This document shows positions 52,137 through 60,920 of a stretch of 64,000 nucleotides of DNA, in pieces. The stretch's first letter is position 1; the number at the start of each line of letters is the position of its first letter. The notes under the pieces were generated by a model. That model made no database searches, was not told the origin of the DNA, and worked only from the letters and a program-made list of their open reading frames with translations. Origin of the DNA: Hyphococcus flavus (GTDB lineage Bacteria; Pseudomonadota; Alphaproteobacteria; Caulobacterales; Parvularculaceae); NCBI RefSeq assembly GCF_028748065.1, contig NZ_CP118166.1:635501-699500 (forward strand). Direction: 5' to 3'. Both the position numbers and the translations under genes were made by a program.

Positions 52137-52741
52137 CAGGCGGCCTCATTCTTGTCGGCATCGACGTCGGAAACTTCACGACCGCCACGCACGGAACCGG
52201 CGCCAAGCAAGAGCATCACCGCAACGCCCGCTGTGAAAATCACCATCACTTCGCCAAGCGTATCAAAACCGCGATAGCTCGCCAGCACGGCGGTCACAAT
52301 ATTCGGAACGGCGATGTCGTTTGGGGTTTGCTCGACATAGGCCTGCCCCACATGCGCGTTCGCTGGCGCTGCTCCATCGCCGAAGGCCGGCATATCAATT
52401 GTCGCGTAAATAAGCGCGGCTCCCGCCGCGATCACAACCGCCAGCGCAACCGGTGCGCGACCAGGCGTTATCGGCTTCTCGCGGCGCGCCGTAAGAAGCA
52501 TCCCTGCGAGCATCAGCACGGTGGAAACGCCGGCCCCCACCGCAGCCTCGGTAAACGCCACATCAACCGCATCAAGCGAGACAAAAAACGCGGCGGACAA
52601 CAATGAATAAATACCCGACAGCATGACAACAGCAAACAAATGCCGTGAACGGAGCATCGCAATCGCCACCAGCACCATCATGGTGAGGAGCGAAAGATCG
52701 AGCCAAACGGATGGCGAAAGTTCCAGATGATAGCCGGTCAC
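52136..52741 (-). CDS. MrpA C-terminal-like subunit (DUF4040/MbhD-E type)
   Basis: 201 residues with about six hydrophobic segments. The first half has the DUF4040 pattern found in the C-terminal part of MrpA and in MbhD (V-M-L-S-G-I-Y-S-L-L-S-A, A-V-D-V-A-F-T-E-A-A-V-G-A-G-V-S-T-V-L); the second half has V-A-S-Y-R-G-F-D-T-L-G-E-V-M-V-I-F-T-A-G-V-A-V, as in MbhE/MrpB-type domains. It supplies the distal domain of MrpA as a separate chain. Overlaps mnhG by four bases. Confidence 0.88.
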   Translation of the reverse strand: MTGYHLELSPSVWLDLSLLTMMVLVAIAMLRSRHLFAVVMLSGIYSLLSAAFFVSLDAVDVAFTEAAVGAGVSTVLMLAGMLLTARREKPITPGRAPVALAVVIAAGAALIYATIDMPAFGDGAAPANAHVGQAYVEQTPNDIAVPNIVTAVLASYRGFDTLGEVMVIFTAGVAVMLLLGAGSVRGGREVSDVDADKNEAA

Positions 52742-53091
52742 TTGCCGTCTCCGTCATAACGCAGATCTTTGCCCTGCATGGGCTTGAAGCCGGTCATCCA
52801 GGCCGCGTGTGCGATGGCGTGGGTCGCAACGGGAGATGTCAGGAATAAAAACGCACCGATAAAGGCGAGCTTGGCTACAAGGAGCCAGCCGCCGGGGTAA
52901 CCAGTCGCCTGAAGCATCATGCCTATGATGATGAGTTCGGCGCCGCCCGTATCGGTGACGCCCGCTGCATGGATGCGGGAAAAGAAATCCGGAAACCGGA
53001 CAAGACCGATGGCGCCTGAAACAATGGCGATCCCGCCGGTAATCATCAGCGCCCAGGAGACGATGTCGCGAACGATGTAAAAGTCGATCAT
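52738..53091 (-). CDS. mnhG: Mrp antiporter MrpG subunit
   Basis: 117 residues, three membrane helices. It has R-F-P-D-F-F-S-R-I-H-A-A-G-V-T-D-T-G-G and L-F-L-T-S-P-V-A-T-H-A-I-A-H-A-A, the MrpG/PhaG hallmarks. ATGA overlap with mnhF. Confidence 0.95.
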   Translation of the reverse strand: MIDFYIVRDIVSWALMITGGIAIVSGAIGLVRFPDFFSRIHAAGVTDTGGAELIIIGMMLQATGYPGGWLLVAKLAFIGAFLFLTSPVATHAIAHAAWMTGFKPMQGKDLRYDGDGK

Positions 53092-53378
53092 GCCCCTTTG
53101 CCTCCCGTTGGCTCCGCTGGTGCGCCCTTGGGCGTGCGGTAGGAAAAGAACCGCAGGATCGCCAGCGTGGCGGTGAAATTGATCAGCGCATAGAGCAGCG
53201 CAATGTCGAGAAAATCGGGACGGCCAGTGATGAAACCCATCAGGCCGATCAGCAGAACCGTTTTCGTGCCGAAAGAGTTGCCTGCAAGCACGCGATCGTA
53301 AAGCGACGGCCCGGCAAAGGCGCGCACAAGCGCGAGAATCATAGCAGCGATGACAGCAGCGATAGCAATTGCGAACAC
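53088..53378 (-). CDS. mnhF: Mrp antiporter MrpF subunit
   Basis: 96 residues from a GTG at 53378: GGGAGG lies nine bases upstream, inside the end of mnhE; a TTG at 53399 has no ribosome site and is less likely. Three helices with R-A-F-A-G-P-S-L-Y-D-R-V-L-A and I-A-L-L-Y-A-L-I-N-F, the MrpF pattern. Starts a few bases after the mnhE stop. Confidence 0.9.
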   Translation of the reverse strand: MFAIAIAAVIAAMILALVRAFAGPSLYDRVLAGNSFGTKTVLLIGLMGFITGRPDFLDIALLYALINFTATLAILRFFSYRTPKGAPAEPTGGKGA

Positions 53379-53382
53379 TGCC

Positions 53383-53862
53383 CTACGCCTCCCGCTCAAT
53401 CTTCGCGACGCGGCGCCCCATGTCCGTTATAGCCGCGACATCGGCGAGGTCTTCGGTCAGTGCATGGACGAGAATTTCATTCTCTCTCATGTCAACGGAT
53501 ACGGTTCCCGGCGTCAGGGTGATGGAGTTGGCGAACGTCGCCTTGCCGACGCTCGATTTCGGCGGATTTGGAACAAGGAACAGTTTTGGCGACAGCTTGG
53601 GCTCCACCGCCAGCGCCTGGCGGATCACTTGCATATTCGCCTTGCCGATCTCCCCGCCGAGCCAGACCCAGTAAAGAAGCAAGCCTGGGAAAAGGCCGCC
53701 CGGAACGCTGTCATTGTCGATAATATGCGCGCGGCGCGCGAGATAAGCGGCGAACAGCACAGAGCCTGTCCCGAATGCGAGCAAGAGCGGCTTGTCGAAA
53801 TAGCCCGACAAAAGGAGCCAGAGCGCCGCCAGCGCAATAACAAGGATGATAAACCGCCCCAT
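53383..53862 (-). CDS. mnhE: Mrp antiporter MrpE subunit, first gene of the operon
   Basis: 159 residues from the ATG at 53862 with GAGGG upstream; a TTG 27 bases earlier is rejected. Two helices at the start, then the cytoplasmic MrpE domain: P-K-L-S-P-K-L-F-L-V-P, F-A-N-S-I-T-L-T-P-G-T-V-S-V and I-L-V-H-A-L-T-E-D. It is the first of ten leftward genes; the ~225 bases upstream should hold the promoter, though no clear one is seen. Confidence 0.92.
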   Translation of the reverse strand: MGRFIILVIALAALWLLLSGYFDKPLLLAFGTGSVLFAAYLARRAHIIDNDSVPGGLFPGLLLYWVWLGGEIGKANMQVIRQALAVEPKLSPKLFLVPNPPKSSVGKATFANSITLTPGTVSVDMRENEILVHALTEDLADVAAITDMGRRVAKIEREA

Positions 53863-54086
53863 CAGCCCTCTTCGAGAACCCCTGTTCAATCCTTGGGGCC
53901 AGCAAGATGCTGAACCCGACCTTCATGATTAGCCGTCGCGAGATACGCCTTACTGCGGGAGCGGCTTGATAGAAAGCGCGCTATTCCGCCGCGACGACGG
54001 CGAGAAGTGCGGCGAATTTCGCAGATTTTGCGCGGAAATCAACGGGTTGACCTGCAAAACAGGGACAAAACCGGACGAGAATCGGC

Positions 54087-55262
54087 CTATTGTTTGATTA
54101 GCCTATAGGTCTTTTCGAGCCTCCACGCCGTATCAGGCGCGGAGCGGGTTTCGACTTTCAACCGGATTTCAGTTTCCGTGAATTTTTCCCACACGATCCT
54201 GCGCAAGGCGCCTTCCGCTTCGAAGTACGCCTGCAGATTGTATGCGGTAAACTCGTCCTTGATGGCGAGGTCGGGCGCATGGCGGAAAACCGCACCCTCA
54301 CCAGCTTCATCGGACACATAGTATTCATGCGTCGTTCCCGGCTGATCATCGAGCGTGTAGAACATCCACTTGCCGCCGGTCGCGTTATAGCCGACGGCGA
54401 CAAAAGTCTTGATGTCATTGGCGTCCATTACGCCCATGACGCCGCAACCGTCGAGCGCAAGGCCTGCCGAAAACGTTGCGGGGGATACGGCGCCGCTTGC
54501 ATCTGCGGTTTCGCCTTGCCACACGCCTTGAAGATTATTGAACGCACCGTGCGGTTCCTCAGTACACAAATTTTGTCCGTGCACGCCCGGAAACGGCGTC
54601 CCTGCGGGACCATAGGGATCAAGAGCACGCAAAGCGTGGAAATCAACCACATACCAGGTCGACCAGGTTGCGCCTTCATCTGCTGTATTTGACCCGTCCC
54701 AGCGAAAACCAACGCCCGGACGAATGTCGGTAAAGTTATAGCGCCGATGCTGAATGTTAAATTCGCCCTCGCCGTCAGGGCGGCGCACGATGGAATACAT
54801 GCTGAGACGGCCATGATATTCTTTCCCGATTAATTGATCCATGAAACCGGACCCGTTCCCGCCAGGTCCCGGCCAGTTTTGCGCCATCACCCAGCGCTCC
54901 CGCGCAGGATCGAAATAACGAATCGAAAAGCCGCGCTGACTTGCCTCTTCCGGGTTGTCGCGAGCCCAGGCGAGTTCAATGAGCGCCTTCCCCCCAAGAA
55001 TTGGAAATACCCGTCCCCTGGTCCAGCTTCCTTCTTTTTGATGATAGAATTCGCCTTGTGGTTTAGCGCGCCAGTTGGCTTCGCCTTCGCCGATCCAGAA
55101 ATCGAATTGGCGATGAATTGGCGCGCTCCATTCGTCGCTTATGTCAGCACCAAGCGCTTCACGCCATGAACTGGCTTCTTGCGCGGACGTATCCGCGCTG
55201 CTTGTGGATACGCATGCGGATGCGCCATAATACGCCAAAGCGCACAGGAGATGTTTTTTCAT
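54087..55262 (-). CDS. Lipoprotein with DUF1579-like domains
   Basis: 391 residues; the signal ends at an A-S-A-C lipobox (~17). R-Q-F-D-F-W-I-G-E-G-E near residue 52 is the same start-of-domain motif as in the protein at 11956. A second domain begins around 245 (L-Q-G-V-W-Q-G-E). Both are beta-rich and Trp-rich, consistent with lipocalin-like folds. No catalytic motif. Divergent from an AraC gene that may regulate it. Confidence 0.78.
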   Translation of the reverse strand: MKKHLLCALAYYGASACVSTSSADTSAQEASSWREALGADISDEWSAPIHRQFDFWIGEGEANWRAKPQGEFYHQKEGSWTRGRVFPILGGKALIELAWARDNPEEASQRGFSIRYFDPARERWVMAQNWPGPGGNGSGFMDQLIGKEYHGRLSMYSIVRRPDGEGEFNIQHRRYNFTDIRPGVGFRWDGSNTADEGATWSTWYVVDFHALRALDPYGPAGTPFPGVHGQNLCTEEPHGAFNNLQGVWQGETADASGAVSPATFSAGLALDGCGVMGVMDANDIKTFVAVGYNATGGKWMFYTLDDQPGTTHEYYVSDEAGEGAVFRHAPDLAIKDEFTAYNLQAYFEAEGALRRIVWEKFTETEIRLKVETRSAPDTAWRLEKTYRLIKQ

Positions 55263-55366
55263 AATCCCGCTCCGGAATGACTGGCGAACACCCTATCGCC
55301 CGCTTTCTGGAGGCCAATGCCCCCGGGCGCGCAAGGCTTGAAAAAGGCAATTTAGGCAACGCAAAT

Positions 55367-56263
55367 ATGTTGTTACTGACAAAAACACCGTCCGCTGAAT
55401 CGGGCCTGGAAAATTATTACGAGCGACAGGCTCGGGAAGGCATGGTCCATTCCAGCATGATGTGCGGCGAACGTTTTGAACTGGCGGATAATTACAATGA
55501 GGACTGGGCGTCGCCAGCCATCACCTGGGCCGCCGGCGGGAAAGAACAATATCTTTTTTCCAACAGCGACACGATTACCGTTCGATCTGCAGGCGCGTTG
55601 ATCATCGCCCGTGAAGCCCGATACGCCTACGCCGCTTCGAACGAAAACTTCCGCTCTAACATGATCACGTTCCCGCGTTGGGTTGTGGAAGCCGCAAAGC
55701 ATGACGCGCTTGATCCGATAAAGCGCAACGACACGACACTGGCGACAGCTTTGTTCCTGCCCGACGATACAACGCAAAGCCGCATGAATACGATTGCAAG
55801 CCGTTGCGCACACGGGTTTGACGATGAGTCATGGTACATGGAGCAAATCGCACTTTTATACAGCGAACTCATCGACCACCAGGATATGAGGATCGCGTCC
55901 CGGGACAAAATAAACGCCACAAAAAAATCGACCCGGGCAGAGCTCGCTCGCCGGGTCGAGCGTGCGCATCATTACATGCTCGAAGCGTTTCACAATACTC
56001 ACCTCGATATCAACGAATTATCGAAAGCCGCCTGCCTTTCACCTTACCACCTTATTCGCGTCTTTAAGGCTGTGACCGGCCAGACTCCGATGCGAAGGCT
56101 GGCCGCTATTCGCATGGAAGCAGCATTGCGATTGCTGCAATACACTGCCATGAAGACGGCCAAGGTGGCGAACGCCGTCGGCTATTCTGACCGGACGGCG
56201 TTTTTTAAAGCCTTCAAATCGCATTACGGCTGCGCGCCGTCTGCAATAGACCGCATCAACTGA
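55367..56263 (+). CDS. AraC-family transcription regulator
   Basis: 298 residues from the ATG at 55367 (AGGCAA upstream). An ATG at 55277 would leave only 14 bases to the divergent gene, too few for two promoters. The C-terminal ~95 residues are the double helix-turn-helix (I-N-E-L-S-K-A-A-C-L-S-P-Y-H-L-I-R-V-F, V-A-N-A-V-G-Y-S-D-R-T-A-F-F-K-A-F-K). The N-terminal part is likely a cupin-like sensor. Immediately followed by a serine hydrolase gene. Confidence 0.87.
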   Translation: MLLLTKTPSAESGLENYYERQAREGMVHSSMMCGERFELADNYNEDWASPAITWAAGGKEQYLFSNSDTITVRSAGALIIAREARYAYAASNENFRSNMITFPRWVVEAAKHDALDPIKRNDTTLATALFLPDDTTQSRMNTIASRCAHGFDDESWYMEQIALLYSELIDHQDMRIASRDKINATKKSTRAELARRVERAHHYMLEAFHNTHLDINELSKAACLSPYHLIRVFKAVTGQTPMRRLAAIRMEAALRLLQYTAMKTAKVANAVGYSDRTAFFKAFKSHYGCAPSAIDRIN

Positions 56264-56288
56264 TCTTTGCCCATAGAACGGAGCTGGA

Positions 56289-57545
56289 ATGTTGTTAGGA
56301 CGAATACTCATTGCTGCATTGTTTTTCATCATTGCCGGGCTTGCGTGGTTCATCTGGCCTTTTTACGGATTTTACGCCCATCAGGGCGAAGCGCCTTTCC
56401 CGCCATGGGGATGGATCGAATTTGAAGGCGCCGATGCGCCTGCAATGCAGGATGTATTGGATGAAAACTACGCTGTTGCGGGCGAAAAGGTTCTCGCCGC
56501 GATGAAAGAGCATCGGCAAACTATCGGCGCCCCGGCGATGACGGCGGCGGTTTCCGTCGAAGGCGAAGTCGTCTGGCAAGGAGCCGTCGGGTGGGCTGAC
56601 ATCAGAAAAAAGAAACAGGCGACGCCGAACACGATCCTGCGTATTGGCAGCACGTCAAAGGCGGTGACAGCGACAGCGCTTGCAAGATTGGTCGATCGGG
56701 ACGTGATTGATCTGGACGCGCCTATTTCGACATATATGGACGATTTGCCAAACCCCGAATGGAAAACAATCACCCCGCGAATGCTGGCGTCCCACATGGC
56801 GGGCGTGCCGCATTATGGCGACAATCAGGATACCGCGGGAAAGCTTAAGACCGGGACCCTTAAGCATCACTATGCCGATGTGCGTGATGCCCTAGAGATT
56901 TTCGATGAGAGCCCGTTGTTGTTTCCTCCTGGAGAAAACTTCGAATACTCCTCTTTAGGAACTGTACTGCTTGGCGCTGTCATGAGTGAAGCGGCAGGCA
57001 AGCCTTATCGTCAGATCATCCAAGAAGAAGTAGTCGAGCCAGCGGGAACAACATCCATGATTGTTGCGCCCATGCGCGCCGGCGCAAACGAAAACCTCGC
57101 CACATTTTATTATATTGATGGCGATCGATATCGCGAATGGCGCCCGATTGACCTGTCTCACCGTCTTCCCGGCGGCGGCTGGGCGGCAAGCTCAGCCGAT
57201 CTTGTGCGGATTGGCGCGTTGCAATTCGATGAAAATTTCATTTCAACTAAAACACGCACCGAATTCTGGACGCCGCAAAAGCTGAATTCCGGCGAGGTCA
57301 ACGAACAGGACTACGCAATCGGTTGGCGCTGGCGTGAATGGGAAGTTGACGGCGTCGGACTTGCCAGGAACGCGAACCATGGCGGCGTCTCGCGCGGCGC
57401 CCAAAGCTGGCTGCTTGTTTTTCCGGACTATGAAATGGCAATCGCTTTCAACATCAATTCAAAGACAGACGAATTCAGCGAATTTGGCGGCTTTTACCAG
57501 ACGATCTTTCGTGAATTCGCTCTGGCTAAAAATCAAACGCAATAA
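56289..57545 (+). CDS. Membrane-anchored serine hydrolase (beta-lactamase fold)
   Basis: 418 residues. An N-terminal uncleaved helix (~5-30) anchors it. Active-site motifs: S-T-S-K (~residue 121, nucleophile Ser), Y-S-S in the Y-x-N position, and N-H-G-G-V-S-R-G as third motif; L-A-S-H-M-A-G-V-P-H-Y is typical of the LACTB-like branch. Probably a periplasmic peptidase or esterase. It begins 25 bases after the AraC gene and could be cotranscribed. Confidence 0.88.
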   Translation: MLLGRILIAALFFIIAGLAWFIWPFYGFYAHQGEAPFPPWGWIEFEGADAPAMQDVLDENYAVAGEKVLAAMKEHRQTIGAPAMTAAVSVEGEVVWQGAVGWADIRKKKQATPNTILRIGSTSKAVTATALARLVDRDVIDLDAPISTYMDDLPNPEWKTITPRMLASHMAGVPHYGDNQDTAGKLKTGTLKHHYADVRDALEIFDESPLLFPPGENFEYSSLGTVLLGAVMSEAAGKPYRQIIQEEVVEPAGTTSMIVAPMRAGANENLATFYYIDGDRYREWRPIDLSHRLPGGGWAASSADLVRIGALQFDENFISTKTRTEFWTPQKLNSGEVNEQDYAIGWRWREWEVDGVGLARNANHGGVSRGAQSWLLVFPDYEMAIAFNINSKTDEFSEFGGFYQTIFREFALAKNQTQ

Positions 57546-57557
57546 GACGTATGGCGA

Positions 57558-58217
57558 TTACTTGCGGGCTTTCGCCAAAAGCCGGGTGACCTCTTCCTGA
57601 ATGACATCGTCTGTCACCGGCGGCATGTCATTGGCGTCCAGGTAACACTCAAGCGCTTCAAGAATGATCGCCTGACAGGACATATCGAGATCGCGCGAAG
57701 CATATTTCAGTCGCACAAGCTCTGGCGCAGGCATCCGCAATTTGCAGATGGCCTTCCGAACGCCGCTCATGCGATCGCTTGCGTTCTTTTGAGCCGACGC
57801 CGCTTGTGACGTCAGCCGCGCACGGGCCGCCGCACGGGTCTGCATGGTCATGATTTTCCATGCGTCTGGCGAAGGAGTCGCACTTTCTTGCGTTGGCGCA
57901 TCGGGCGTGGAGTGAACCAGACGCACAGCGCTGTTCTGGCGCAAATATGGCGTTTCCCGCAGCTCGGTTTCCGTCGTCTGACCTTCACTATCAGACGCTG
58001 CGCCGGTTTCACGCAGACTTTCTATTGACTTTTCACTGATGTTTTTTGGCGCACCGGGACTGTTCGCTGGGCGCATGGGCCGCATTTCAATATCGACCCC
58101 TTCATGCGCAACGGCATCGACAGCAGGCAGCGCTTCCCCCTTACGCGCCAGCAAGCTGCCCGAAAGAGATGCGTATCCTCCGCCATCGCCGGAGGCGTTT
58201 TGAGCGTAGGCATTCAT
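57558..58217 (-). CDS. ParA partner protein with RHH-like C-terminus
   Basis: 219 residues. The first ~130 are low-complexity and charged, likely disordered. Residues ~155-205 (R-K-A-I-C-K-L-R-M-P-A-P-E-L, then Q-A-I-I-L-E-A-L-E-C-Y-L) resemble a ribbon-helix-helix DNA-binding domain. It starts in a one-base overlap with the ParA stop (TAATG), the layout of ParA/centromere-binding pairs. A role as DNA- or cargo-adaptor for the ParA protein is inferred. Confidence 0.72.
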   Translation of the reverse strand: MNAYAQNASGDGGGYASLSGSLLARKGEALPAVDAVAHEGVDIEMRPMRPANSPGAPKNISEKSIESLRETGAASDSEGQTTETELRETPYLRQNSAVRLVHSTPDAPTQESATPSPDAWKIMTMQTRAAARARLTSQAASAQKNASDRMSGVRKAICKLRMPAPELVRLKYASRDLDMSCQAIILEALECYLDANDMPPVTDDVIQEEVTRLLAKARK

Positions 58218-58930
58218 TATTGCGCCGCCCTGCGTCCGAAGACACGATTGTGCGGGTTGGTCATGCCGCTATCATCCTGCGCACGATAACCGCCCTCGGC
58301 GCGCTGCAGGCGTTCATGCAGGTATTTCCAAAGCGCGGTGACTTCCTGCGACGACTGGCAGAACGGGTCGATTTCCATCACGGTTCGCCCATCGATCATT
58401 GATGCGGCGAAATCGACGCGATGATGAACTGTAACGGGCGCGACAGTGCCATGTTGCGAAAGCGCGACCGCAGCCTCTGATGTGATCCTTGCACGCTGCG
58501 TTGCGCCATTGACAACGAAAATAAGTTGCTTGCCGCGCGCCTCGGCGATGTCAACGGTTGGACCAACAGCACGCAAGTCATGAGGGCTGGGACGCGTCGG
58601 CGCCACGACAATATCGGCGAAGCTGACGACCTCGGAAATGGCGCGGGTCACCGCTGGCGGCGTGTCGATGACAACGAGGCGAAACCCTTCTTCCCGCGCA
58701 CTATCAAGATCGTAAAAAAGATTTGAAAAGACAGACTGGATAAAGGCCGGCGACGGGTCCTTGCGCACGTTCCACCACTTCGCAAGCGACCCTTGCGGAT
58801 CGGTGTCGATCAGCGCAACGGGCCCCGCCCCCTGGCGCTCCGCCTCAACGGCGATGTGCCCTGATAATGTCGTCTTGCCAGAACCGCCCTTTTGCGATGC
58901 AAAGACGATGACACGCATCGATGAAAGCAT
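58217..58930 (-). CDS. ParA-family ATPase (orphan)
   Basis: 237 residues with the deviant Walker A motif Q-K-G-G-S-G-K-T-T at ~13, Walker B-like L-V-V-I-D-T-P-P and a D-T-D-P-Q-G-S. GGAGGG precedes the ATG. It is shorter and differs from MipZ (K-G-G-A-G-K-S-T), so it is neither chromosomal parA nor mipZ by motif; orphan ParA proteins position plasmids, chemoreceptor arrays or other cargo. A perfect CtrA-type box is ~190 bases upstream. No parB is next to it. Confidence 0.9.
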   Translation of the reverse strand: MLSSMRVIVFASQKGGSGKTTLSGHIAVEAERQGAGPVALIDTDPQGSLAKWWNVRKDPSPAFIQSVFSNLFYDLDSAREEGFRLVVIDTPPAVTRAISEVVSFADIVVAPTRPSPHDLRAVGPTVDIAEARGKQLIFVVNGATQRARITSEAAVALSQHGTVAPVTVHHRVDFAASMIDGRTVMEIDPFCQSSQEVTALWKYLHERLQRAEGGYRAQDDSGMTNPHNRVFGRRAAQ

Positions 58931-59120
58931 GCGCCCTCCAGAACACTCACGTTCGAACCCAACTGCGCGCCCAGTATGCGCAAAATCGTGTTAACGCCGC
59001 GCGTGAAGCGCTTCGATAATTTTGTTAAAATTTGCGGAAACGGATGAAGATAAAAAGCGCCGGCAGCAACCTAGATACGCAAGGCCGCCGCCAACGCATT
59101 TTTGTTTTATGGTAAATCGA

Positions 59121-59135
59121 TTAATTGACGCTTAA
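59121..59135 (-). promoter_or_regulatory. CtrA-type box TTAA-N7-TTAA upstream of parA
   Basis: TTAATTGACGCTTAA matches the CtrA consensus spacing exactly. It lies in the 219-base gap upstream of the leftward parA gene, where nothing else is seen apart from several AT-rich TTAA-containing stretches. Cell-cycle control by CtrA is inferred. Confidence 0.5.
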
Positions 59136-59149
59136 GCACGAAATCATTT

Positions 59150-60358
59150 CTACTGAAATGATTGCAGTTCGTCCAAATTCGTTATGCCGATTTCGTCCTG
59201 CACTTTCGTCATCAGACGCGTGATATGTGCGATCCGCGGATTGGATTCCCAGTCCCAGTAACGCAGCACCGCCCGGGCGAAATCGCGCGCCATGGAATCG
59301 AAAATCGCCAGAAGCGCTTCAGCCTTTTGCTTCGCCGCGTCGTCGTCGGCGGCTTTTGCAAAGAAATCGTAAAATTCTTCTCTTGGCACGCCGAGGCTCT
59401 TGCACAGGACAGCCATTGGCTCACCGCCGTTGTCGCGGACGATACGGCCGGAAAGGTCGCGGCTGACACCACCTATCATGGCGATCGCATCAATCACTTC
59501 CTGAGACGGATATTTGCACGCAGCAGACAATGTCCGCTTGACGATATCCATGGAGACCGGTTCGCCATTAACGCCGCGCGGCCGGTGGCGGCGTTCCGCG
59601 AGAATCAGGATTTCCTTGACGACCATGTCGTTGTCGCCGCCCCGGAAAACACGTGGATAAAGATCGGACAAGGCGTCCTGGACCGTCGACCGATCCATGG
59701 CGAAGCGGTTCAGTATCCGCCGGCGGCGTTCTCCATCGACCCACCAGAACATGATAAAACCGTGAGCCGGCTCCAGTTCCCGCCGCCGCAAGAGATGGGT
59801 TTGCAGTTCCTTGTTCACCGCCGACAAGGCCACAAGCTTGTTCACCGCCGCTGGCGACAGCAAACATTCCTCCCGCTTCAAAACGAGCTTGCAGACGTCC
59901 ATCTCTTCATAAGCGATGCATGCATCGGCAACTGAGGTGGAAAGATCTATGCGCCGCGCAATCATCATCCGGTGCGCCATGGCGCCTTCATGAGCCGCTT
60001 CAATCAGCAACGCTTCCGGCAGAGAATCAGCGGTTGTGATGATTTTTTCCGCGACTGCCGGTTCGTCCAGCAGCAGCATGCGAACGAGCGCTGGCGGCGA
60101 CTCCGCTACCCGCGCGACACGCCGCGCCACTTCGGCCCTCAGTTCCGGCTCAACTTTATCGAGGACCTGTAAAAGAATATCGGCGACGAGCGCGCGTTCG
60201 TTTGATGAAATGCGGCCGGCCGGCAGAACGACAATATCGTTCAATTTCCGGACGAGCAGGGTGCGCACGCTCGGCCCGGACGCGCTTAAGGGCGTCAGCA
60301 ACGCCCCTACATCCGACGAGCCCGGCCGGGCGTCCTCAACAGCGTCAAAATCGGTCAT
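59150..60358 (-). CDS. DUF2336 protein (second of two)
   Basis: 402 residues from the ATG at 60358 (AGGCGG about 12 bases upstream); an ATG at 60424 lacks a ribosome site but would add 22 residues. The central part repeats the HEAT-like helices of the other DUF2336 protein (A-L-L-I-E-A-A-H-E-G-A-M, I-D-L-S-T-S-V-A-D-A-C). Acidic N-terminus. Soluble. Function unknown. Confidence 0.83.
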   Translation of the reverse strand: MTDFDAVEDARPGSSDVGALLTPLSASGPSVRTLLVRKLNDIVVLPAGRISSNERALVADILLQVLDKVEPELRAEVARRVARVAESPPALVRMLLLDEPAVAEKIITTADSLPEALLIEAAHEGAMAHRMMIARRIDLSTSVADACIAYEEMDVCKLVLKREECLLSPAAVNKLVALSAVNKELQTHLLRRRELEPAHGFIMFWWVDGERRRRILNRFAMDRSTVQDALSDLYPRVFRGGDNDMVVKEILILAERRHRPRGVNGEPVSMDIVKRTLSAACKYPSQEVIDAIAMIGGVSRDLSGRIVRDNGGEPMAVLCKSLGVPREEFYDFFAKAADDDAAKQKAEALLAIFDSMARDFARAVLRYWDWESNPRIAHITRLMTKVQDEIGITNLDELQSFQ

Positions 60359-60503
60359 ATTGCGCGAAAACCGCCTTTCTGATCCAAGCGTTGTAACCGG
60401 AACACCGTTAACGTTGGATTTCACTTTTTTGGCGTGTTTCCCAAGACCTCGCGGCTTTCGGGTGCTAGGGTTTCACTTCGTAAACAGGGGATGACCGATA
60501 ATC

Positions 60504-60821
60504 GTGACCGTTCAGAATTCCTTTCCCAGCCTCAAACTCCTGCTGGCCGCCAGTGTTCTCGCCATTTCGGGGTGCGCCTCCACAGCCGATTATCAGGCGC
60601 TGCAAGCCTCGCCAGGCTTTGCCGCCGGATATGGCGACGGCTGCTCCACCGCGACGGAAGAAGACAAGAGCTTTTCAATAAAGCGTACCCGTGACGCCTA
60701 TGCATTTGACAACGACGAAGGGTACCGCGCCGGCTGGCGGCAGGGATATCTTGAATGCGCCCATCAGACGCCGGAAGCAAAAGACGGTGGCCGGATCCTC
60801 GGCGAGCGCAACGAATATTAA
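60504..60821 (+). CDS. Small lipoprotein (GTG start)
   Basis: 105 residues from a GTG. Signal with lipobox I-S-G-C (~24) and a mature part with Y-G-D-G-C-S-T-A-T and Y-R-A-G-W-R-Q-G-Y-L-E-C, two Cys ~40 residues apart. The repeated G-Y/G-W-x-x-G-Y motifs resemble small alphaproteobacterial lipoproteins of unknown function. Followed by a terminator. Confidence 0.8.
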   Translation: MTVQNSFPSLKLLLAASVLAISGCASTADYQALQASPGFAAGYGDGCSTATEEDKSFSIKRTRDAYAFDNDEGYRAGWRQGYLECAHQTPEAKDGGRILGERNEY

Positions 60822-60864
60822 TGAACGCTTAAAGCAAAAGACACGAAGCAATCTTTTAAAAATG

Positions 60865-60900
60865 AAAAAGGCGGCGCCGGCGTTTCCGGGCCGCCTTTTT
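60865..60900. terminator. Bidirectional intrinsic terminator
   Basis: An 11-bp stem (60865-60875 with 60890-60900) including A5/T5 ends, between the lipoprotein gene and the convergent TPR gene. Confidence 0.88.
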
Positions 60901-60920
60901 CATTGAATGGCTAATAAAGC

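Noticed and set aside
60818-60832. A second perfect TTAA-N7-TTAA sequence
   Set aside because: It overlaps the stop codon of the lipoprotein gene between two convergent 3' ends, so it cannot serve a promoter; taken as chance.
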